A stretch of 64,000 nucleotides of DNA from JAHFUA01 sp963808725 (GCA_963808725.1 CAWEGO010000002.1:930001-994000), one strand, 5' to 3'; counted from the stretch's first letter, positions 45,176-53,877 are shown. A program made the numbers and translations. Notes: generated from the letters alone by a model not told the origin.

Positions 45176-45601
45176 TCATTGGAAGAACCAACGAAGCCGC
45201 TCAGAAATGGCAGCAGGGCTCGCCGTCGGGTCCAGATGGTGCTCCACCACGTTATTCTCCCTGACCCGCTCGTAATAAATCTTCAATTCATCGGGGGCCG
45301 GGAAAAACACTACAACCCGCTTCCCTGACTCGTCGTTTTCCCATGCGGCATGAATCTCGCGCTGAAAGGCGGCAACGGATGCCCCGACCAGGAACTTGCG
45401 CGGCAATACGCGCAACAATACCTGCTTGGCCCACTCGATGGTCTCGGTTGGCGGTCCTTCGCCTGGCGGGTTGGCCTTGGGTACAAGTATTTCCAGTTGC
45501 TTGAAAACCTCATACATCTCGGGGATGAACGGCTCCACCAGCTCCCGAGTCGAGGAACTGTAGGTGGGCTGCGTGAATAATGCTCGTGCTGATGTGCTCA
45601 T
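45176..45601 (-). CDS. Unknown cassette gene 2
   Basis: A 141-residue soluble protein. FIPEMYEVFKQLEILVPKA, TIEWAKQVLLRVLPRKFL and VVVFFPAPDELKIYYERVREN suggest a mixed alpha/beta fold. The ATG overlaps the stop of gene 1 by one base (TAATG), implying coupled translation and similar amounts. No family recognised. The small size and stoichiometric coupling with its neighbours are compatible with subunits of one complex, which is inference. Confidence 0.75.
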   Translation of the reverse strand: MSTSARALFTQPTYSSSTRELVEPFIPEMYEVFKQLEILVPKANPPGEGPPTETIEWAKQVLLRVLPRKFLVGASVAAFQREIHAAWENDESGKRVVVFFPAPDELKIYYERVRENNVVEHHLDPTASPAAISERLRWFFQ

Positions 45602-45972
45602 TATCTCTTGCTCCCCGGTCGCGCTGTGGTGCTGGGAGCCTGCGCTCGCGCGCTTTCGTCCAACAATTTCGCCTGCTCGTTCAGGAATTTGGCGAGCTCC
45701 CGAGCCACTGAAGCGGTCAGGACGAGGCCGACTTCCATTTCCCGAAACAGGCCCTTTTTCCCTGTTTTGCTGACCTCGGCTCCGAGCGTGCCGTCAGGGG
45801 AGAACTCCTGCTCGATCATCAGCGGGAGCGGGGTGCGCTGATTGTACAGAGAGACAAAAATATTGCGCGTCGGCGTGATCCCCCCGAGTGCGCCATCAAT
45901 ATGGACAACCCTAAAGAAATTTGCCTTACGGTAGTAAATCCTAATACTGCGTGGCGGTGTGCCCTCGCCCAT
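45601..45972 (-). CDS. Unknown cassette gene 1
   Basis: A 123-residue protein. The N-terminal half (SIRIYYRKANFFRVVHID, GALGGITPTRNIFVSLYN, TPLPLMIEQEFSPDGT) looks like a small beta-rich domain, followed by a helix (VARELAKFLNEQAKLLDES) and a basic, Ser/Pro-rich tail. I have seen similar short proteins annotated only as hypothetical. It is the first gene of the three-gene unit in the mobile cassette, 325 bases from the right inverted repeat. No promoter is obvious. Confidence 0.75.
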   Translation of the reverse strand: MGEGTPPRSIRIYYRKANFFRVVHIDGALGGITPTRNIFVSLYNQRTPLPLMIEQEFSPDGTLGAEVSKTGKKGLFREMEVGLVLTASVARELAKFLNEQAKLLDESARAQAPSTTARPGSKR

Positions 45973-46399
45973 TGCGCTTCCACCCCGATGCTATGCTGCT
46001 AGCAAGCCCCTGAACCCGCAAGGGAACGAACGGTACGGTGGTCACGTTACTGAAGACCCTGTCCTTTGGTGAGGATATCTGCCGCCGATGCAGAAGTCAA
46101 TGATTTTAAGGGGGTTGCTGCATTCGGTGTCACTTTCGCTTTTCTTGCGCTAAAGCAAGCAACTCTTGGATGGTCCACCGGGTCTGCGATCGATGCCTCC
46201 ATCGGGCGTGACGCGAAGGCTGAAATGCACGCAGCCAAAGAATCCGGGAGGCCGCTCTCGCGCTGAAATAGCGGCAACACACTCGTAAGACACTACCGAA
46301 CAATGAGGCCCACGTCAGGGCGTGTCCAGCCGGGAGATATAATGGCTGATGGCGACGCATGTGCCGGAGCCATCCGGCTGTGCTGGGGGAAGGAAAATC
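45973..46399. other. Right end of cassette and upstream of E2 gene, no clear gene
   Basis: Includes 310 bases inside the mobile cassette and about 100 bases between its right end and the E2 start. Short open frames on both strands (46047-46280, 46066-46266) have no recognisable motif or ribosome site, so I do not call them. The part before the E2 ATG contains GGGGGAAGGAAAATC, a good ribosome site. Confidence 0.6.
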
Positions 46400-47797
46400 A
46401 TGCCGACCGATGTGATCATGCCCCAGATGGGGGAATCGATCTTCGAGGGCACGCTGACCAAGTGGCTGAAGAAGCCCGGAGACAAGGTGCAGCGGGATGA
46501 GCCCTTGTTCGAGATCTCGACCGACAAGGTGGACGCGGAGATTCCGGCGCCCGCGTCCGGCGTCCTGAAGGAGATTAAAGTCGCGGAAGGCGCCACCGTG
46601 CAGGTAAATACGGTGGTCGGAGTGATCGATGCGGAAGGCGCTGCGGCCGCCCCTGCTCCCGCGAAGCCGGAAGCGCCCAAAGCGGCGGCTGTCCCACCCG
46701 CGCCCAGCCCCCGCGCACCCCAGCCGGCCGCGGCCGTGGCTCGCAAGGGAGATGGCGCCCGTCCGCAGCCGGTTCCCACACCCGAACCGGCCAGACCAAG
46801 GGAGGCGGTCGCGCGTCAGGCCGAGAGCGTGATCGAGTTCCCGTCAACCGAGGAGGGGCAGCGTGTCCGGTCGTCGCCGCTGGTGCGGCGCATCGCCCGC
46901 GACCACAACGTCGACTTGGCACAGGTCCCGGCCACTGGCTTGGGAGGACGCATCACCAAGGAAGACATCCTGCGTTTTGTGGAGCAGCATCCGGCGGGAA
47001 CTCCGGCGGCGGTGGCTGTCGGCGGGCGGCCGGCTCCGGCGGAAGCGGCGCAGCCTATGCCGGCCATGCCCGGCGCTGCTCCGGTGGCCGTCCCCGGTGA
47101 TTTGGTACCCATGTCCGCCATGCGCAAGAAGATCGCCGAGCACATGGTCGCGTCCAAGCGCACCAGCGCGCACGTGCACTCGGTCTTTGAGATCGATATG
47201 ACGCGCATCGTCAAGCTGCGCGAACGCGAGCGAGTCGATTGGGAAAAGCGCAACGGCGTGAAGCTGACGTTCATGCCTTTCTTCGCTCGCGCCGTGCTGG
47301 CCGGCATCCGCGAGTGGCCGATCGTCAATGCGTCGGTCGAGGGCGAGAGCATTCGCTATCACCGCAACGTCAATCTGGGGATCGCGGTGTCGCTCGACTG
47401 GGGCCTGATCGTTCCGGTGGTAAAGCGCGCCGAGGAAAAGAACTTCCTTGGATTGCAGCGCGCCATCACCGAGCTGGCCGAGCGCGCCCGCAACAAGAAG
47501 CTCTCGCCCGACGACGTGCAGGGTGGCACCTTCACCATCACCAACCCCGGACCGTACGGGCCGCTGTTCGGCACGCCTATCATCAACCAGCCGCAGGTGG
47601 CGATTCTCGGCATCGGCGGCATCTTCAAAACACCGGTGGTCAAGACCGATCCCGAAGGCAACGACTACTTCGCCGTGGCGCACATTCTGCACGTGTCGCT
47701 GGGCTACGACCACCGCATCGTCGATGGGGCCGTTGCCGACCAGTTCCTCGCCGTGGTTAAGAAGAAGTTGGTGGAGTGGGACGAGGATATTGGCTAG
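46400..47797 (+). CDS. 2-oxoacid dehydrogenase E2, dihydrolipoyl acyltransferase
   Basis: A 465-residue E2. N-terminal lipoyl domain PTDVIMPQMGESIFEGTLTK with the lipoylated Lys in FEISTDKVDAEIPAP; an Ala/Pro-rich linker; a peripheral subunit-binding domain SSPLVRRIARDHNVDLAQV ... GLGGRITKEDIL; and the catalytic domain with FTITNPGPYGPLFGTPIINQP and HRIVDGAVADQF (active-site His and Asp). I start at ATG 46400 with a clear GGAAGG site; an upstream in-frame ATG at 46349 is unlikely. Separated from E1 beta by the cytochrome gene and the mobile cassette. Confidence 0.95.
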   Translation: MPTDVIMPQMGESIFEGTLTKWLKKPGDKVQRDEPLFEISTDKVDAEIPAPASGVLKEIKVAEGATVQVNTVVGVIDAEGAAAAPAPAKPEAPKAAAVPPAPSPRAPQPAAAVARKGDGARPQPVPTPEPARPREAVARQAESVIEFPSTEEGQRVRSSPLVRRIARDHNVDLAQVPATGLGGRITKEDILRFVEQHPAGTPAAVAVGGRPAPAEAAQPMPAMPGAAPVAVPGDLVPMSAMRKKIAEHMVASKRTSAHVHSVFEIDMTRIVKLRERERVDWEKRNGVKLTFMPFFARAVLAGIREWPIVNASVEGESIRYHRNVNLGIAVSLDWGLIVPVVKRAEEKNFLGLQRAITELAERARNKKLSPDDVQGGTFTITNPGPYGPLFGTPIINQPQVAILGIGGIFKTPVVKTDPEGNDYFAVAHILHVSLGYDHRIVDGAVADQFLAVVKKKLVEWDEDIG

Positions 47798-48819
47798 GTG
47801 GTAGAAGCAATCTGCGACTTCCCGGGTTCGCTGCTAGGGGGCTGCGGCGGCGGCCCCGTTGGCGGCGGTTGGGGCAGCGGCATCGGAACCGGGAGTTGGA
47901 AACTCACCTGCTGCTGTTGGAATCGACGCCTAAAATTAACACCGTGGCCGTTTTCAAAGAACTTGACGGTGTCCGTGCTGTCGACAAACCACTCCACTTC
48001 TGCCCACAGCTCTTGATACAAATCTCGCAGCCGCGCGTGATCGCGCAGGTCAACGACGCTCAGCTTAAGATCATTTCCTTTCGCCGTCTCAATCGTTATG
48101 GGGCGGCTGTGCGAGAGTCGATCTTTGTGGCTCGAGAGGTACGCTGTCGCCTTGGCTGCCTTGTCGGCTGCATCTGCGTCACCCCTGTACATGTAATCCC
48201 TAAGCCACTGCTCGACAAGAGACTTGGATAGCTTTTCTGCGTTCTTACAAATCTCGAAGAGGTGGAGGTCTAGCTTGCTCAACAGCGGCAAATAGACTCC
48301 AAGCGCGTCACTGTCCTGCTTGATAGCCTGTTTGGCGTTTTCGAAGCCATCCAAAATCGTCTGCGTTGGGATAGAGATCGATTGCCCTGTTTGAGGATCG
48401 CGGTACAGAATCTGCGGGTCGATCGGCCCCAATGTGGACGTATCGTCGAGCACTAGAGCATCCCCAGATGTCGCAAGCATTGTCCCCGCGCTATAACACG
48501 TGTGCAAAATGGCGAAGCGGATGTCGTCGAACCGAGCGCGGAGCAAGGCAACGATTCTCTCGGCAGCTTCGGCAAGACCTCCCGGACTGTGCAGCAGCAC
48601 GTCTAACTTTTTTCCCGGCACGGTACGCGTCAGGTCCGAAAACGGCGTGATGTCCGTATGGTCAATGCTGTTGGGGATATTGGGAATGCGAAAATTCGCC
48701 GCGTACACGACTACGGGCCTCCCCGTTAGGGCTTCGAGGGCCTGTAGTAGCCGTTTACGATTGTTGAACCGGGTTGCGCCGTCGCCAGGGTTAAGTATTA
48801 GCTCGTGATATCGCGGCAT
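47794..48819 (-). CDS. SDH_sah family (serine dehydrogenase proteinase/ClpP-fold) protein
   Basis: A 341-residue protein with a ClpP/SppA-like core: LDVLLHSPGGLAEAAERIVALL, the nucleophile Ser in HTCYSAGTMLATSGDALVL and the STLGPIDPQI segment are diagnostic of the SDH_sah family. The C-terminal third has VEWFVDSTDTVKFF and a proline-rich tail. I start at ATG 48819; a longer frame to 48867 overlaps the upstream gene. The stop overlaps the E2 stop by four bases on the opposite strand. In other bacteria these proteins are linked with stress or defence loci, but function is unclear. Confidence 0.8.
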   Translation of the reverse strand: MPRYHELILNPGDGATRFNNRKRLLQALEALTGRPVVVYAANFRIPNIPNSIDHTDITPFSDLTRTVPGKKLDVLLHSPGGLAEAAERIVALLRARFDDIRFAILHTCYSAGTMLATSGDALVLDDTSTLGPIDPQILYRDPQTGQSISIPTQTILDGFENAKQAIKQDSDALGVYLPLLSKLDLHLFEICKNAEKLSKSLVEQWLRDYMYRGDADAADKAAKATAYLSSHKDRLSHSRPITIETAKGNDLKLSVVDLRDHARLRDLYQELWAEVEWFVDSTDTVKFFENGHGVNFRRRFQQQQVSFQLPVPMPLPQPPPTGPPPQPPSSEPGKSQIASTT

Positions 48820-49231
48820 TAGGGTCCACGTCAATGGTAGACCCGCCGTCAAGTTCACGCAAAACAACGTGCGGCTGAGCTAGACGCAGATAGCCTCCGA
48901 AAGCGGCCTGGGCCTCCTCGAACTTGCGCAAATAATCACGCGCCGCAGGGTGCTCCTGGAGGTAGCGTTCCAATTCCTCGCGCAGAAGGGGTGCAGTATT
49001 CGGCACGTTAGGCATAGGCTGTGGCTCCAAGTGTAGCACCAGGCCGGCTGCCGTGGCGACCGCCAAAGCGGGGAAAGGGTAACACAAAATGGTTACGTCC
49101 GGGCAGGCACCTGGCCGCTCGGCCGTGGGGCACGCACCCCAAGGGAGTGCTTCCACCCAATTCGTGCCTCCCGGCAGGTAGGGCGAATCGAACGTCACGA
49201 TCAGCGTGGCCTGAGTAGTTGACGGTAGCAT
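48791..49231 (-). CDS. Unknown partner gene upstream of SDH_sah protein
   Basis: A 146-residue protein overlapping the SDH_sah gene by 29 bases in another frame, so translation is probably coupled. It starts MLPSTTQATLIVTFDSPYLPGG, has a hydrophobic stretch YPFPALAVATAAGLVL and a charged C-terminal half (LLREELERYLQEHP, RKFEEAQAAFGGYLR). I recognise no family. Upstream 49232-49456 holds no gene. Possibly a regulator or substrate-presenting partner, which is only an inference from overlap. Confidence 0.65.
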   Translation of the reverse strand: MLPSTTQATLIVTFDSPYLPGGTNWVEALPWGACPTAERPGACPDVTILCYPFPALAVATAAGLVLHLEPQPMPNVPNTAPLLREELERYLQEHPAARDYLRKFEEAQAAFGGYLRLAQPHVVLRELDGGSTIDVDPNAAISRANT

Positions 49232-49456
49232 TAGACAGACCTTAGAAGACGATGCTTCACAGTCGATTCAGATGCAGGTCCGTTGCCAAGCGCAGCCCGT
49301 TACCCCCTTTCTAATCGGCACAATGGGTCAGCTTCTTTAGAACAGCGACTTCCCCCTGCTGTGCGGCCCTCCAAGGCGCGGGAATCTGCATACACCGTTG
49401 GAGCGCTGGAACGAGGAGGTCGGGCGAGCTTCACCGCGCGGTCGATTGAGGGCAGA

Positions 49457-49852
49457 TCATGTAGTGGCAGATGGCGAGTTGCCGCTCCCATTGGGGATTC
49501 TTCCCTTCAAGAACGGGACCTTGGCGCACACCCAGTCGAGCAGCACATCGGAGAGCAGGCCGTAGATTCCTGCCGTCGCCGGCGTGAGTGGAATCGACCT
49601 CTGGATACCGATGTTCACCCCAAGCTGATTGCTCATCAATGCCTCGAAGAAGGCGCCGTTGCTCCACCAGAGCAGGAAGCCCATGGTGGCGGCGAACAGG
49701 CGAAAGATCAGCGCCGGCCAATGCCACTTGGTGTATTCCCGTACGGAATTCCAGGGCGTGAACTGGGATGAGGCCGAGGCCGAAGCGCGCCCCAGAATGG
49801 AGATGGCCTGTCCGGCGAAGTAAAGCAGCCAGAGAAGCCAGGGGTGGATCAT
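49457..49852 (-). CDS. Small phage-island membrane protein, holin-like position
   Basis: A 131-residue protein with two or three hydrophobic segments: HPWLLWLLYFAGQAISILG, PALIFRLFAATMGFLLWW and a weaker one near SDVLLDWVCAKVPF. It overlaps the preceding 47-residue gene (ATGA) and is the last gene of the phage-derived run on the minus strand. It could be a holin or hole-forming partner for the endolysin. No family signature. Confidence 0.65.
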   Translation of the reverse strand: MIHPWLLWLLYFAGQAISILGRASASASSQFTPWNSVREYTKWHWPALIFRLFAATMGFLLWWSNGAFFEALMSNQLGVNIGIQRSIPLTPATAGIYGLLSDVLLDWVCAKVPFLKGRIPNGSGNSPSATT

Positions 49853-49992
49853 ACTTTTTTGGTGGCGGCTAGGAAACCGTCAATCTTGCCGGAGAGGATT
49901 GCAATCTCCTTCTTGATGCCGCCGGCGAACAGCCAGGCGACGGTGAAACCGCCAGCGAAGCCGACTGCAAGACCTACGAAAACTGCTTCCAT
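49849..49992 (-). CDS. 47-residue small membrane protein
   Basis: An ATG at 49992 with a perfect GGAGGAAAAC site opens a short frame: MEAVFVGLAVGFAGGFTVAWL is a single membrane helix followed by FAGGIKKEIAILSGKID and a basic end. The TGA overlaps the ATG of the next gene by four bases. Size and topology suit a phage pinholin or antiholin, though no family is recognisable. Confidence 0.7.
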   Translation of the reverse strand: MEAVFVGLAVGFAGGFTVAWLFAGGIKKEIAILSGKIDGFLAATKKV

Positions 49993-50002
49993 GTTTTCCT
50001 CC

Positions 50003-50096
50003 TTAAGTACCGAGTACCGAGAAGTACCGAGTACCGAGTTGCGAGTACCGAGTACCCGGTTCTTGTCTTGACTCGGTACTCAGTACTCGGTACTCT
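50003..50096. repeat. GAGTACC/GTACTCG tandem and inverted repeats
   Basis: Runs of GTACCGA on the left half and GGTACTC on the right half, allowing a long hairpin. Located between the spanin-like gene's stop and the small membrane gene's ribosome site. Same heptamer style as other phage-island gaps. Confidence 0.85.
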
Positions 50097-50697
50097 ACCT
50101 GTGGGCCGCGTAACCGAGGGCGCCACCGATTGCGATCCCAATTGCGATTTGCTTGGCCCGCTGCAGGAAGCTTCCCTTCCGTGCGCTGACCGCGGCGTCC
50201 CGCTCTTTCTTCATGTCGGCATAATCTTGCTGGCACGCCGCCCAGCTTTTCTGACAAGCCAGATCGTCGGCCGCCTGGTCGATGAGAAGTTTCACGGTCG
50301 GATCCGGCAGGAGCGTGCTGGGCGCATCGGGCAACTGGCTGACGTCCTGCTGGGTCAGCTTGTCGGGGTGGTCGATCACGACGGGCTCCGGCAGATCAGC
50401 AGGAACTTTGACGATCTGCGGGATGAGTTTGATCACCTGCTGCGGGCTCTGCGCCTGCTTCTCCAGTTGCTCGATGTCCGCCTGGTACTTCTTGGCCTCC
50501 GCATCGCGCTGTGCGATCTGGGCATCCTTCTGCTGGGCGAGGGCTTGGTAGCGGATCCAGGCATCATGGGCCTTCAGCCAGGAATAGCCGGTCACCCCGG
50601 CAATGATAAGGGCGGCAATCAGGGCAATCTCTTTCCAGTACCCGCCACCGGGCGCCGCAACGATTACACTTCCGCCAGCCGTGGGATTGTTGCTCAT
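50095..50697 (-). CDS. Rz-like spanin candidate
   Basis: A 200-residue protein with an N-terminal membrane helix (YWKEIALIAALIIAGVTGYSW), a long coiled coil (YQALAQQKDAQIAQRDAEAK through IEQLEKQA) and a C-terminal hydrophobic segment AIGIAIGGALGYAAHR. This layout fits an inner-membrane spanin or a virion-associated lysis accessory in the cluster. It sits between the endolysin and the small membrane proteins. Family not certain. Confidence 0.6.
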   Translation of the reverse strand: MSNNPTAGGSVIVAAPGGGYWKEIALIAALIIAGVTGYSWLKAHDAWIRYQALAQQKDAQIAQRDAEAKKYQADIEQLEKQAQSPQQVIKLIPQIVKVPADLPEPVVIDHPDKLTQQDVSQLPDAPSTLLPDPTVKLLIDQAADDLACQKSWAACQQDYADMKKERDAAVSARKGSFLQRAKQIAIGIAIGGALGYAAHR

Positions 50698-50737
50698 AGT
50701 TTTCGCTCAGGCAGTTTGGACATGGTTCTGACTCCAT

Positions 50738-50826
50738 CGCGTCGGTCGCCAGTTGCCGGTCGCCAGTCACCAGTGGCCTCCGGCGATCAGGTTTCAACCG
50801 GCGACTGGCTACTGACAACCAGCGAC
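50738..50826. repeat. CCAGTTG-type repeat pair
   Basis: GTCGGTCGCCAGTTGCCGGT on one side and ACCGGCGACTGGCTACTGAC on the other point towards each other. The right part is also the last ~13 codons of the endolysin gene, which therefore ends inside the repeat. Confidence 0.75.
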
Positions 50827-51275
50827 TGCTCATCAAGTTTGTCGAGGCCATGCACCCGGTAAACTGCCAGCAGTTTCTGCGCGTAATCAGGATCAGTAGC
50901 CCAGTGCCGGGCAAGTGCGCGGGTGAACGCCTCGGGTCTGCTGCCCGCGGCTCGGGCCTCACAATAAGCCGGAAGCGACGCGATCATGCGGTCGCGGTCG
51001 GCAAAGCACTCCGCCATAGAGGCGTACTTCGCAAACTTCGCCGGGACATGAACCAGCGCTCCGCCGACATACTCGGTCGTGGGCAGTTCAACGGCTGCGC
51101 CGCCGGGCCGGGCTTTGATGCCGAAATAGTTGTTGGCCACCTGCGCCAGTCCGGAGCTCCCCCAGGCGCTTTCGAGCGCGGCCTGTGCCACGGTCACCCC
51201 CGGCGGAAAGCCGCTGGTGGCGGAGGAAGCCTGTGCGGCCGCGGTGGCGGCGGCGATGAATTCTTCTTTGCTCAT
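50787..51275 (-). CDS. Phage endolysin, glucosaminidase (FlgJ/LytD-like)
   Basis: A 162-residue cell-wall hydrolase. The glucosaminidase domain is clear: VTVAQAALESAWGSSGLA (catalytic Glu), NNYFGIKA, KFAKYASMAECFADRDRM and ARHWATDPDYAQKLLAVY. It should cleave peptidoglycan at the end of a phage cycle. The last ~15 residues (LDEQSLVVSSQSPVET) are translated from a CCAGTTG-class repeat rather than part of the domain. No signal peptide, so it needs a holin or spanin-type release. Confidence 0.88.
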   Translation of the reverse strand: MSKEEFIAAATAAAQASSATSGFPPGVTVAQAALESAWGSSGLAQVANNYFGIKARPGGAAVELPTTEYVGGALVHVPAKFAKYASMAECFADRDRMIASLPAYCEARAAGSRPEAFTRALARHWATDPDYAQKLLAVYRVHGLDKLDEQSLVVSSQSPVET

Positions 51276-51283
51276 GTGTATGG

Positions 51284-51511
51284 TCAGCGCCGGTAGTGCA
51301 GGCGCAGGTAGTCGATGCCGATGTGGAGCAGCGTCAGCAAAACGCCGAGCGCGGCGCCGATGCCGAACCCGCGCTGGATCACAACCTCGTGCTGTTCGAC
51401 CCGCGACTCCAGTTCCTGGAAGCGGCCAGGGTTGCCGTTACCGATCAGCCAGCGCATGTCGGTCTTGAGCTGGGCAAGATCGGAGAGCACAGTCCGTTCG
51501 AATTCGTTCAT
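51284..51511 (-). CDS. Small coiled-coil membrane protein, XhlA-like
   Basis: A 75-residue protein: FERTVLSDLAQLKTDMRWL and GRFQELESRVEQHEVVIQ form a coiled coil, and FGIGAALGVLLTLLHIGIDYL is a membrane helix. The pattern resembles XhlA-type haemolysin-associated lysis helpers. It lies between the tail gene and the endolysin, nine bases from the endolysin start. Confidence 0.65.
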   Translation of the reverse strand: MNEFERTVLSDLAQLKTDMRWLIGNGNPGRFQELESRVEQHEVVIQRGFGIGAALGVLLTLLHIGIDYLRLHYRR

Positions 51512-51514
51512 GGC

Positions 51515-53877
51515 TCAGTAGGGGTAATCGAGATGCAACAGCGTGGAGTACCGCGAATAGCGCGGCGGCGATGAGGCGTCGTATTGCCGCAGGTAGTAAT
51601 CCTGTTCGCGAGAGAGACGCGGCACCGTGAACGTCTCGGTGGTGAAACGCCCCACCAGATAGCGATCGCCTCCCGGGCCCCAACCATAGTCGCTGCGGCG
51701 CACCTCGATACCGCCGCCGGCCGGAGACGCGACTCCCGCATCGATGGTCACGGTGGTCGAGGTCACGGCGGTGATCTCGGCCAGCGGGAGGTCGGCAATG
51801 ACTGAGTTGCCCACTTGCGCCGAGGTGATGGTTACGTTCGGCGGCGTGGGTTTAGCGTCTGCGCACGTGAATCCGAAAGGTGCAGCGGCATCGTTGGCAA
51901 AGCTGATCTTGTACTGGCCGCGCTCGCCCGCCAGGTCGGCGAATTGCCAGTCGACTTCGCGCACGACGGCGGTAAAGTTGGCTCCGCGGGAGGGAACTTG
52001 CACGGCAATGGAATCTCCGGGAAAAACGTTCTGCCCGGCGGCAGGAAAGAAATCACTCCACACGATGTACTCTCCCACCCAGGCCTGCTGGCAGGAGTCG
52101 TCCATCAGGGCGAGAGTGGCAATCTCGCACTCGGCGCTGGTGCGTGGCGGCGGCGCCGTGACGTGCCGCGCGCCGCTGCGGACGCCGGGATCGGGGCCGA
52201 GGGCGAGGCTGGCCGCGCTGCTTCCGTTCACCACGCGCGCCAGCGACAGCTCGCTGCTGCGGTATCTCACCTCGATGCTTTCGTTCGCCGCCGGCACGTA
52301 GGCAGGATAGAAATCCAGATAGTAGCTGCTGATGTCACCCTCGGCTCCGTCGGCCAGCGCGCCCAGCAAACGCGTCCGATAGGCCGCAGTCGGCAGCGCG
52401 CTGCGAACTTCAGCTTCCACCACCCGCTGCAGTTCCGCGTAGTCGATGGAGACGTGCAGGTTCAGCGAATCCACCAGCGCATAGCTGCAATATCCGGGAG
52501 CCGACGCCACCAAGCCGTCGTACAGCACGGTGGAGATGGCCTGCAGGGATCCGGCATTCGTAGGATCGATATCGTGGACTTCGAGCACCACCTGGATGTC
52601 CGCTGCGATTGCGGCTCCGCCGCGGCCCGCGCCCGCCGGATTCACCGAGGAATGGAAGATCTGCTGTTGGCGAAAGTATCGGTCGCATAAAGGTGGGTGG
52701 TCAGGGCATAGCGGTGCCCGGCCGTTGTGGTCATAGGCGTGCCCACAAGAGCGCCGTTCATCACCGCTTGGATGGTGGATTGGCTCCCCGAGGGCGCGAT
52801 GCTGAATCCGGCAAAGCAATTGGCGAGCAGGATGTTGCCGGTATACAGCCCGCCGATAATTCCGTTCGAGGCGGCGCTGAAGCTGACCTCTCCGTGACGC
52901 AGCGCCAGCCCCCCGCCCAGCTCCACCTGCTCCACAAAGACAACGGTTGTCTGCCCGTCCTGCCCTGTGCCTCCCTGCACCACCAGGGCGCCTGCGCTGA
53001 CCGATACCACGCCTTGAGGATCGGTCAGCTTCCAGTAATGAGGGTCCAGCGCCCCGGCCGTGAATTCGTCCTCCACAAAATACGGATCGACATTGGTGAA
53101 GAACGCGTGCGCCAGGGTGTCGGTGACCTTGGTGAAAGGCGTGTGCGAAAGCGTGAAACTCAGCGTCAGGCCGTCGCCCAGGAAGTAGTCCTTGACGTGG
53201 AGCAGCGGCTCCTGCAGGCCGCTGATGGTGACATCATTCCAACGCGTGTCGGGCGAACTCAGCTTCAAGGACTCCGGGCAAAACTGGCCGGAGCTTTCGC
53301 TGAGCGTGTGCTGCGTGCTGCCGAGCGGCGCGAGCACGAGCTTGCCGTCCATGACGCGGTAGCTGGCGCGTGCAGATAAGGCGACATCCGCCGCATGCTG
53401 CGACCAGGTCTTGCGTGGATCACTGGCGAAGGTCGGCAGCACGTCGAGGGGCTGTGTGCCCGAGTAATCCAACGTCCCCGGCAGAACGTCTTCCGCCAGT
53501 TGCTGCAGGATGCCCCCGGCGGTTCGCGTAACGAAGGGTGCGCGGGCAGGCAGCGTCTTGCGGTCCAGCAAGACCTCGTCTCCGGCTGCCAGCAGCGTGT
53601 AACGGTACGCGGGACCACACTCGCCCCAGCCCAGGTACTCGTATTGCGCCGCTGCGGTGATGTATCCGGTGAACAAGGATGTGCTGTTGGCACGCGCCAG
53701 CACTACGCGCCCACCTTCGACGGGAACAATGAACTGCGGTTGTCCAGCGACCAGAGTAAGCTGCAGTTCGCTGGGTTGGTTGAGGCGACGGCGTATGCGG
53801 GGGGGAGTTTGAGTATCGATCGAACTGGAATAATCCACAGGGCCGCGGTTGTCGAAATTGTCGATTGTCAGTTTCAT
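51515..53877 (-). pseudogene. Large phage tail protein with one frameshift
   Basis: From ATG 53877 (MKLTIDNFDNRGPVDYSSS) the protein runs about 400 residues to GHRYALTTHLYATD. One missing base near 52672 then interrupts it; the next frame continues RQQQIFHSSVNPAGAGRGGAA through HVTAPPPRTSAECEIATLAL to a C-terminal FTVPRLSREQDYYLRQYDAS. Joined length is about 787 residues. A middle part (EDEFTAGALDPHYWKLTDPQ) looks like a LamG/concanavalin-like sandwich. I infer a tail tip or adsorption protein from position after the tail-tube-like gene. There is no slippery site, so programmed frameshifting is unlikely. Confidence 0.6.

Larger units (their letters stand above)
44694..46297. mobile_element. 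1.6-kb cassette with 26-bp terminal inverted repeats, no transposase
   Basis: Ends: GGTAGTGTCTTA then five mismatched bases then GTGTTGCCG (44694 onwards), and the reverse complement of the same pattern ending at 46297 (TAAGACACTACC). That is 21 of 26 positions matching. Flanks are GGACAATGA on the left and GAACAATGA on the right, a 9-bp direct repeat with one mismatch, as from target duplication. The left end begins exactly after the cytochrome c stop TGA. Inside are three tightly coupled unknown genes on the minus strand and about 310 bases without a clear gene. No transposase is present, so it is non-autonomous. Confidence 0.8.

Noticed and set aside
46066..46266. A 66-residue frame in the right end of the TIR cassette
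   Set aside because: No ribosome site or motif, and an equally long frame exists on the other strand.
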